12,056 nucleotides of DNA from JBBRHH01 sp038222915 (lineage in GTDB: Bacteria; Planctomycetota; Phycisphaerae; Tepidisphaerales; Tepidisphaeraceae), in NCBI GenBank assembly GCA_038222915.1, contig JBBRHH010000137.1:1-12056 (forward strand), read 5' to 3'. The notes beneath the pieces are model-generated. The model did not search any database and had not been told where the DNA came from. It worked only from the letters and a program-made list of their open reading frames with translations. Both the position numbers and the translations under genes were made by a program. Shown one piece after another: positions 7,499 through 12,056 of this stretch. Within the stretch, counting starts at the first letter, position 1; the number at the start of each line of letters is the position of its first letter.

Positions 7499-8713
7499 AT
7501 GTCCGAAACACTCCACATCACGAGCGCGGACACCGAAGTTCCACCCTCCGATCGCTTCGACCGTTTCAAGCTGATCAGTTGGTGGGACCAGGCCCGCCTT
7601 CAAAGCGCTAAAGTCGTCGTCATCGGCGCAGGCGCACTCGGCAATGAGATCATCAAAAACCTCGCCCTGCTTGGCGTCGGCAATGTCTTTATCGCCGACA
7701 TGGACCGCATCGAAAACTCCAATCTCTCCCGCTCCATCCTCTACCGCGAAGGCGACAATGGCGCGTTCAAGGCCACCATCGCCGCCCGCACCGCCAAAGA
7801 GATTTACCCCAACATCAACGTCCAAGGCTTCAACGGCAACGTCGTCTACGACCTGGGCATGGGCATCTTCCGCTGGGCCGACGTCGTCCTCGGCGGCCTT
7901 GACAACCGCGAAGCCCGCCTCGCCATCAACCGCGCCTGCTGGAAAGTCAACCGTCCCTGGATCGATGGCGCAATCGAGCAAATCCAGGGCATGGCCCGCG
8001 TCTTCGTCCCCGAGGGCCCATGCTACGAATGCACCATGTCCGAGACCGACTGGCGTCTCCTCCGCCTGCGCCGCTCCTGCAACCTCCTCTCCCGCGAACA
8101 GATGATCCAGGAGCGAACGCCGACAACGCCCACCATCAGCTCGATAATCGCCGGCGTCCAATGCCAGGAAGCGGTAAAACTTCTCCACGGCATGGAAACC
8201 ATCCACGGAAAAGGCTGGGCCTTCAGCGGCCTCTCCACCGACGCCTACCTGGTTGAATACCAGCGCAAGGAAGATTGCTACAGCCACGATACCCTTCAAG
8301 AAATCTTTCCCCTCGACGGCGGAGCGGCCGATTTAACCTGCCGCCAGCTCCTCGGCGAAGCCCGCTCGAAGCTTGGCCAGGCCGCCGAGCTTGAATTCGC
8401 GCGCGATATCCTCGAAAAACTCGTCTGCCCCAAATGCCACGCGGAGGAGGTGTTGTTCACCTCACTGGGGAAAGTGTCGCAGGACAAGGCGCTGTGCCCA
8501 ACCTGCGGTGACGTGCGACGCGAGCCGGTAACGTTCTACAAAGTCCGAGGAACAGAGGACTTTCTTGATCGTTCACTTGCGGACATCGGCGTGCCCGCTT
8601 TTGACATTGTCATCGCCCGAGGCGGTGGCAGGTCCATTGGATTTGAACTATGGGGCGACGCAAGAGACGTTCTCGGCCCGGTCTGGGACGGGGAGGCACT
8701 GGAATGGGCGTGA
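7499..8713 (+). CDS. E1/ThiF-family adenylating enzyme with C-terminal zinc ribbon
   Basis: The 404-residue protein has a ThiF/MoeB/E1 Rossmann domain (about 20-250). It shows GAGALG at 43-48 (nucleotide loop), DMDRIENSNLSR at 67-78, Lys91, and LDNREAR at 134-140. By family analogy it activates the C-terminal carboxylate of the upstream Ubl with ATP. CYEC (Cys175, Cys178) matches the first zinc-binding pair of the family. CPKC (310-313) and CPTC (333-336) form a separate zinc ribbon. A last segment of about 65 residues (340-404) is not recognised and might recruit a partner. MoeB/ThiF carry a Cys after the crossover loop; here that stretch reads ERTPTTPTISS with no Cys. Cys194 in RRSCNLL is the best nearby candidate for a thioester. 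The start has no clear Shine-Dalgarno and follows the Ubl stop by three bases, which suggests translational coupling. The gene overlaps the JAB gene by 10 bases. Confidence 0.93.
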   Translation: MSETLHITSADTEVPPSDRFDRFKLISWWDQARLQSAKVVVIGAGALGNEIIKNLALLGVGNVFIADMDRIENSNLSRSILYREGDNGAFKATIAARTAKEIYPNINVQGFNGNVVYDLGMGIFRWADVVLGGLDNREARLAINRACWKVNRPWIDGAIEQIQGMARVFVPEGPCYECTMSETDWRLLRLRRSCNLLSREQMIQERTPTTPTISSIIAGVQCQEAVKLLHGMETIHGKGWAFSGLSTDAYLVEYQRKEDCYSHDTLQEIFPLDGGAADLTCRQLLGEARSKLGQAAELEFARDILEKLVCPKCHAEEVLFTSLGKVSQDKALCPTCGDVRREPVTFYKVRGTEDFLDRSLADIGVPAFDIVIARGGGRSIGFELWGDARDVLGPVWDGEALEWA

Positions 8714-9702
8714 ACGACGGCGCTGCCGCCACCGATCTGCCTCCGTCCTCCCAGCCCTCCGAGGCCGCGCCTGCGCCTCAACCCGCCGAAGGCTATGCGC
8801 TGCTCAACGCCACCTTACCGGCCCAAAAGCCCGACGAAGCGCCACAGGCAGCCCGGCCACAATCACAGTCCGAATGTCTTCAGCCCATCCCTTCCGCCCC
8901 CGGCCGACCCGACGCCGGATGCATTCCCGCCGAAGCCCTTCAGCTCCGCGCTCTGCCCCTAGTCACCGGCACCCGGGAAGGCCGCTTCCAGGCCGTCGTC
9001 AAGCGATCGGCGCTCAACGACGTCCACACCCACGGCCAATCCACCACCGACGTCGAAATCTGCGGCGTCCTCGTCGGCAACGTCTATCGCGACGCGCGTG
9101 GCCCTTACCTCTATGTCGAAGCCGCAATCCGCGGAGAACACGCCGGTAGCGCCAACGCCCAGGTCACCTTCACCGCCGAAACCTGGAACCACATCCAGAA
9201 GGTGATGGAAGAAAAGCATCCCCAGCAGCGCATACTCGGCTGGTATCACACCCACCCCGGCTTTGGCGTCTTCCTCTCCGGCATGGATCTCTTCATCCAG
9301 GAAAACTTCTTCAACGAAGCCTGGCAGGTCGCCCTCGTCTACGACCCGCGCAATCGCGAGGAAGGCCTCTTCGTCTGGAAGGGCGGTAACCCCGACCAGG
9401 ACCGCTTCCTCATCGAAGAGGACGCCGACGACGAAAATCCCAACATCACCATGTGCCTCCCCGGCCGCAAATCCACCGGCGGCGACAACATGGCCAGCCT
9501 GCAAACCTTCGAAGATATTTCCAACCGGCTCCGCGTTCTCGAAGAACGGCAAAAATGGTTCCCCCTCTGGCTCGCCCTCCTCGCCGTCGCAGCCATGACC
9601 TGGCCGCTTGTCGTCATCCGAATCCTTCCGCATCGCTTCGAAGATTCCAGCCAGCAACCGCGTTCGACAAGCCAGCCCGCTAACGGTGACTCGTCAACCT
9701 GA
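8704..9702 (+). CDS. Membrane-tethered JAB/JAMM (MPN+) metalloprotease
   Basis: The 332-residue protein has three parts. Residues 1-90 are rich in Pro, Ala and Gln and are probably disordered. Residues about 94-240 form a JAB/MPN domain with a complete JAMM centre: Glu118 in DVEICGVLVG, then HTHPGFGVFLSGMD giving His182, His184, Ser192 and Asp195. A hydrophobic helix at about 286-307 is followed by a short polar tail. JAMM proteases remove ubiquitin-like modifiers or trim their C-termini, and all zinc and catalytic residues are present here. The single C-terminal helix suggests a tail-anchored protein with the protease in the cytoplasm. Start choice: GGGAGG (8691-8696) sits seven bases before ATG 8704. 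An in-frame ATG at 8650 would add 18 Arg/Gly-rich residues inside the E1 gene and lacks such a site. The 10-base overlap with the E1 stop implies coupled translation. The next gene begins 26 bases downstream. Confidence 0.94.
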   Translation: MGVNDGAAATDLPPSSQPSEAAPAPQPAEGYALLNATLPAQKPDEAPQAARPQSQSECLQPIPSAPGRPDAGCIPAEALQLRALPLVTGTREGRFQAVVKRSALNDVHTHGQSTTDVEICGVLVGNVYRDARGPYLYVEAAIRGEHAGSANAQVTFTAETWNHIQKVMEEKHPQQRILGWYHTHPGFGVFLSGMDLFIQENFFNEAWQVALVYDPRNREEGLFVWKGGNPDQDRFLIEEDADDENPNITMCLPGRKSTGGDNMASLQTFEDISNRLRVLEERQKWFPLWLALLAVAAMTWPLVVIRILPHRFEDSSQQPRSTSQPANGDSST

Positions 9703-9728
9703 ACTTCAACACCAGTGAGATACCCGTG

Positions 9729-10994
9729 ATGGCAGATGATAAAATGAAAGTATCCTGGGATGACCTCAAGAGCGAAGGCGTTGAGGAAAAAATCAAGCAG
9801 CAGCAGGCCATCGAAGAAACCCGCAAGGCCTACGAAAGCGCTCCAGCGCCCCAGGCGCTCCTGCGCAGCAAGCGCACCAGCCTCTGGTACAACACCGTCT
9901 TCTACATGACATTTTTCGGTCTCATCGGCGGCCTGTGCGGCTGGACCATCGGCGAACTCTTTCACTTCCGCCCCAATCAACTCAGCGAAGCCAAGGAATT
10001 TGCCAAGGCCAAATGGGACATTGAAGACGCTCTCGAGAAAAAACTCATCAAACCCGCCCAGGCCGAAATTGCCATCAACCAGATCGAACAAAATACCATC
10101 GACAATCAATACTACCCCATCGAAGCAAATCGCAGCCTCTCCGACGCAGATCGGAAAACCAGGGAAGAGCCCCTCCGCGACCGGGATGAAGGCCGTAATT
10201 TTGTCGCCGACGTGCTTTTCTTCGGAATTTCCGGCCTCATCATCGGTCTCGCCCTCGGGGCTGCCGATTCCATCGTCTCACGCAACTACCACAGCGCCGT
10301 CATCAACGGCGCCGTCGGCGCAACCTTCGGCCTCCTCGGCAGCGTCGTTGCCGCCGCCTGCATCGACTACTTCAAGCTCTACGATCATCTGCTGGCAAGC
10401 TCGCTTCTACACAAGCTCCCCCAGGGCCGCGAAATCATCTCACACTCTATTATCTGGGGCATCCTCGGCCTGTTCATCAGCCTGGCTCCAGGCCTCGTCA
10501 TGCGCAATCCCAAACGCCTCCTCGTTGGACTCCTCGGCGGCTTGATCGGCGGCCTCATCGGCGGCGCTCTCTTCGACCCCATCGCGCAGCTCGAACAAAA
10601 CCCCGAACACCACCTCAGCCGCCTCATCGGCATCGTTGCCATCGGCCTCCTCTCTGGTCTCTTCACAGGCCTTATCGAAAATGCCGCCAAGTCAGGCTGG
10701 CTTCGCGTTGTCGCCGGCCTCATCGCTGGAAAACAGTTCGTCCTCTACCGAAACCCCACCTACATCGGAAGCGCCCCCCAGTGTCAGGTCTACCTCTTCA
10801 AAGATCCCCAGGTTGGTCGTCGCCATGCAGCCCTTCACATCATCCCGGAAGGCTATGAGCTGGAAGACCTTCCCCTCGGCGGCAAAACCTTCGTCAATGG
10901 AAAACCAATCAATCGCGCCCGCCTCCGCCCCGGCGACCGGATACAGATCGGCGGCACCGCCTTTATCTTCCAGGAAAAAGCCCACGCCGCGTAA
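9729..10994 (+). CDS. Polytopic membrane protein with C-terminal FHA domain
   Basis: The 421-residue protein begins with a charged N-terminal region (1-50) containing a helical Gln/Glu/Lys stretch. About six membrane segments follow, near 54-78, 160-180, 188-212, 236-256, 262-282 and 298-316, including the Gly-rich LLGGLIGGLIGGALF. A soluble charged segment (80-158) separates the first two. Residues about 333-416 form an FHA domain, the fold that reads phosphothreonine. Its binding residues are partly altered: the usual Gly-Arg is Gly347-Ser348, the usual Ser of SRxH is Gly363 (VGRRHA), while His366 and Asn390 (FVNG) remain. It may therefore bind in another way or serve as a scaffold. GTGAG (9714-9718) precedes the ATG at 9729; a GTG at 9726 would add one residue. 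It is the fourth gene of the run starting with the Ubl, 26 bases after the JAB gene. A role as membrane platform for the pathway is an inference from position. Confidence 0.88.
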   Translation: MADDKMKVSWDDLKSEGVEEKIKQQQAIEETRKAYESAPAPQALLRSKRTSLWYNTVFYMTFFGLIGGLCGWTIGELFHFRPNQLSEAKEFAKAKWDIEDALEKKLIKPAQAEIAINQIEQNTIDNQYYPIEANRSLSDADRKTREEPLRDRDEGRNFVADVLFFGISGLIIGLALGAADSIVSRNYHSAVINGAVGATFGLLGSVVAAACIDYFKLYDHLLASSLLHKLPQGREIISHSIIWGILGLFISLAPGLVMRNPKRLLVGLLGGLIGGLIGGALFDPIAQLEQNPEHHLSRLIGIVAIGLLSGLFTGLIENAAKSGWLRVVAGLIAGKQFVLYRNPTYIGSAPQCQVYLFKDPQVGRRHAALHIIPEGYELEDLPLGGKTFVNGKPINRARLRPGDRIQIGGTAFIFQEKAHAA

Positions 10995-11079
10995 TCTCAA
11001 CGCGGCGCGCCCAATGCGCTGGACAATCGTGCCCGCAACACGTGCTTCCAGCATTCGGCGAGACTACACTCATCTGCAT

Positions 11080-11150
11080 GACCACGTGGTCGAGTGGCTA
11101 GGCTCGGGCCTGCAAAGCCCGCTACGCGGGTTCAATTCCCGCCGTGGTCT
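11080..11150 (+). tRNA. tRNA-Cys (anticodon GCA)
   Basis: The 71-nt segment folds into a full cloverleaf. The acceptor stem is GACCACG/CGTGGTC, the D-stem GTC/GGC, the anticodon stem CGGGC/GCCCG with loop CTGCAAA (anticodon GCA at 11112-11114), and the T-stem GCGGG/CCCGC with loop TTCAATT. The unpaired base before the missing CCA is T, the U73 identity element of tRNA-Cys. CCA is not encoded. TACACT (11065-11070) is a plausible -10 box placing the start of transcription close to the tRNA 5' end. The gene separates the membrane FHA gene from the FHA-RING gene. Confidence 0.96.
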
Positions 11151-11342
11151 TACTTTAGCTTGCATTCCCGCCCCCTCCCCCTTAAATCTCTCACAACCGC
11201 GCGAAACCTCCCCGCGTTGCGCCGTCGGTTACGCATCGGCTCCATCGCCGTAACCCAGGCCCGCGCCAGGGAAAGGTTGCCGCCCGCGTCGGCCGATAAA
11301 AGTAAAATGGTGGCGCTCCGACAGAATCCACATGTTGATCCG
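11151..11342. other. Spacer after tRNA-Cys with inverted repeat
   Basis: No gene is seen in these 192 bases. GGTTACG (11227-11233) and CGTAACC (11249-11255) form a perfect 7-bp inverted repeat around a 15-base loop. It is not followed by a T-run, so it is more like an operator or RNA hairpin than a terminator. TAAAAT (11303-11308) could be a -10 element for the next gene, with TTGCCG (11277-11282) as a poor -35 at 20 bp spacing. Confidence 0.3.
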
Positions 11343-12056
11343 ATGCCGATCCTGATCTTGGAACATAACGGGCATCGTCACGCCGGCGCACTCACCGGCC
11401 GTGTACTTATTGGACGCAAGGCCACCAATAGCATCGTTGTCCCCGACGCCAGCGTCTCCCGACTCCACGCCTGGATCGCACGCACCAACGGTACCTATTT
11501 CGTCGCCGACGGCGGCAGCCGCACCGGTACCTTCGTCAACGGCCAGCCCGTCACGCAGCGCCGCCTCCTCATTGACGGTGATCGCATCCGCGTCGGCCCC
11601 CTCTGGCTCACCTACCACGACCGCCTCGACCTCCCCTCCGACGTGCCCATGATCGACATCCCCGCCAAGGACGAGGCAGTCGATTTCTCCGCCGGCGGTA
11701 TCCAGTTCGACTGCAAGTGCGGAGCCCCCCTCTGGGTCAGCGCACGTCATGCACTTGAGAGTGGCCATTGCCGCTACTGCAATGCACTCGTCTACGTCCC
11801 AGCCATCCCGCAGCCCATCGCCGATCGCATTGAGGCATTGCCCGCCGCCGCTAAGTGCAGCATCTGTCACTGGCCCGTTGAAGCTGCCGAAGAACGCTCC
11901 ACTTGTCCCGACTGTCACCTTGTCTTTCACGCCGAATGCTGGACCGAAAACCAGGGTTGCTCGTCGTATGGCTGCGCACAGGTAAACGTGCTGGCGACAA
12001 GCAACAATGAGGAAGAATCGCTGCAACATGCGCTACCGCACGCGACCAACGAAGCG
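11343..12056 (+). CDS. FHA domain plus zinc-cluster and prokaryotic RING-finger protein, C-terminus beyond window
   Basis: The frame is open from ATG 11343 to the window end (238 codons, no stop). Residues 3-93 are an FHA domain with the phosphothreonine-binding residues in place: Gly24-Arg25, Ser39-Arg40-x-His42, and Asn66 in GTFVNG. Residues 124-146 hold a small zinc site with CKC (Cys124, Cys126) and HCRYC (Cys143, Cys146). Residues 172-211 hold eight ligands in the order Cys172, Cys175, Cys188, Cys191, His196, Cys199, Cys206, Cys211, including HAECW and GCSSYGC. This is the signature of the prokaryotic RING finger family 1, proposed to act like E3 ligases or their adaptors. An acidic tail begins after 216. 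It would link phosphorylated targets to the Ubl pathway encoded upstream. Neither this ATG nor the in-frame ATG at 11307 has a clear Shine-Dalgarno; 11343 places the FHA domain at the very N-terminus. Because a tRNA gene intervenes, it probably has its own promoter. Confidence 0.88.
   Translation, partial: MPILILEHNGHRHAGALTGRVLIGRKATNSIVVPDASVSRLHAWIARTNGTYFVADGGSRTGTFVNGQPVTQRRLLIDGDRIRVGPLWLTYHDRLDLPSDVPMIDIPAKDEAVDFSAGGIQFDCKCGAPLWVSARHALESGHCRYCNALVYVPAIPQPIADRIEALPAAAKCSICHWPVEAAEERSTCPDCHLVFHAECWTENQGCSSYGCAQVNVLATSNNEEESLQHALPHATNEA

Noticed and set aside
7421..8299. Minus-strand open frame of 292 codons across the Ubl and E1 genes
   Set aside because: It is antisense to an E1 gene with clear motifs, and its composition is that of a shadow frame.
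8650..8703. Upstream ATG for the JAB protein
   Set aside because: It would add an Arg/Gly-rich stretch within the E1 gene. ATG 8704 has a strong GGGAGG seven bases upstream.
11229..12029. Minus-strand open frame of 266 codons at the right end
   Set aside because: It is antisense to the FHA-RING gene, whose zinc ligands and FHA residues are unmistakable.
1..12056. CRISPR array, insertion sequence or phage genes
   Set aside because: No regularly spaced identical repeats of CRISPR size, no transposase or integrase motifs, and no phage structural genes were seen.

Overview
The window looks like a planctomycete chromosome, most likely from the Phycisphaerae side. The basis is the gene mix, with no database search: a DUF1559/H-X9-DG type pseudopilin, an exported PstS-like protein encoded next to it, a squalene-hopene cyclase, a YukD-like ubiquitin-fold protein, and FHA and prokaryotic RING-finger proteins in high-GC DNA. 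All functional calls come from motifs read in the translated sequence.

Left part (1-4706). On the minus strand, a pseudopilin-like surface protein (1579-2613) precedes an exported PstS-like substrate-binding protein (1-1423) that runs off the left edge. A 388-bp gap (2614-3001) holds regularly spaced GTTAA-type repeats. It is followed by an orphan OmpR/PhoB-type response regulator (3002-3712) whose phosphoacceptor Asp is Asn. Convergent to that lies a NodB-type polysaccharide deacetylase (3738-4706, minus).

Middle (4707-6991). A 335-bp divergent spacer leads to a complete squalene-hopene cyclase, the signature enzyme of hopanoid synthesis. No other hopanoid gene is in the window.

Right part (7136-12056), the most interesting region. 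A tightly packed plus-strand operon encodes a YukD/EsaB-like ubiquitin-fold protein, a ThiF/E1-type adenylating enzyme with a zinc ribbon, a membrane-tethered JAB/JAMM metalloprotease, and a polytopic membrane protein with a C-terminal FHA domain. After a tRNA-Cys(GCA) gene comes a second FHA protein that carries zinc-binding cysteine clusters and a RING-finger-like domain. It is cut by the right edge. Together these resemble a bacterial ubiquitin-like conjugation pathway: modifier, E1, deconjugating peptidase and RING E3-like protein, tied to the membrane and to phosphothreonine recognition. Bacterial operons joining Ubl, E1, JAB and RING proteins have been described by comparative genomics (Iyer, Burroughs, Aravind and co-workers). 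This variant, with two FHA proteins, a membrane-anchored JAB and no E2 in view, deserves separate study. An E2-like gene, if present, should lie beyond position 12056 or elsewhere in the genome.
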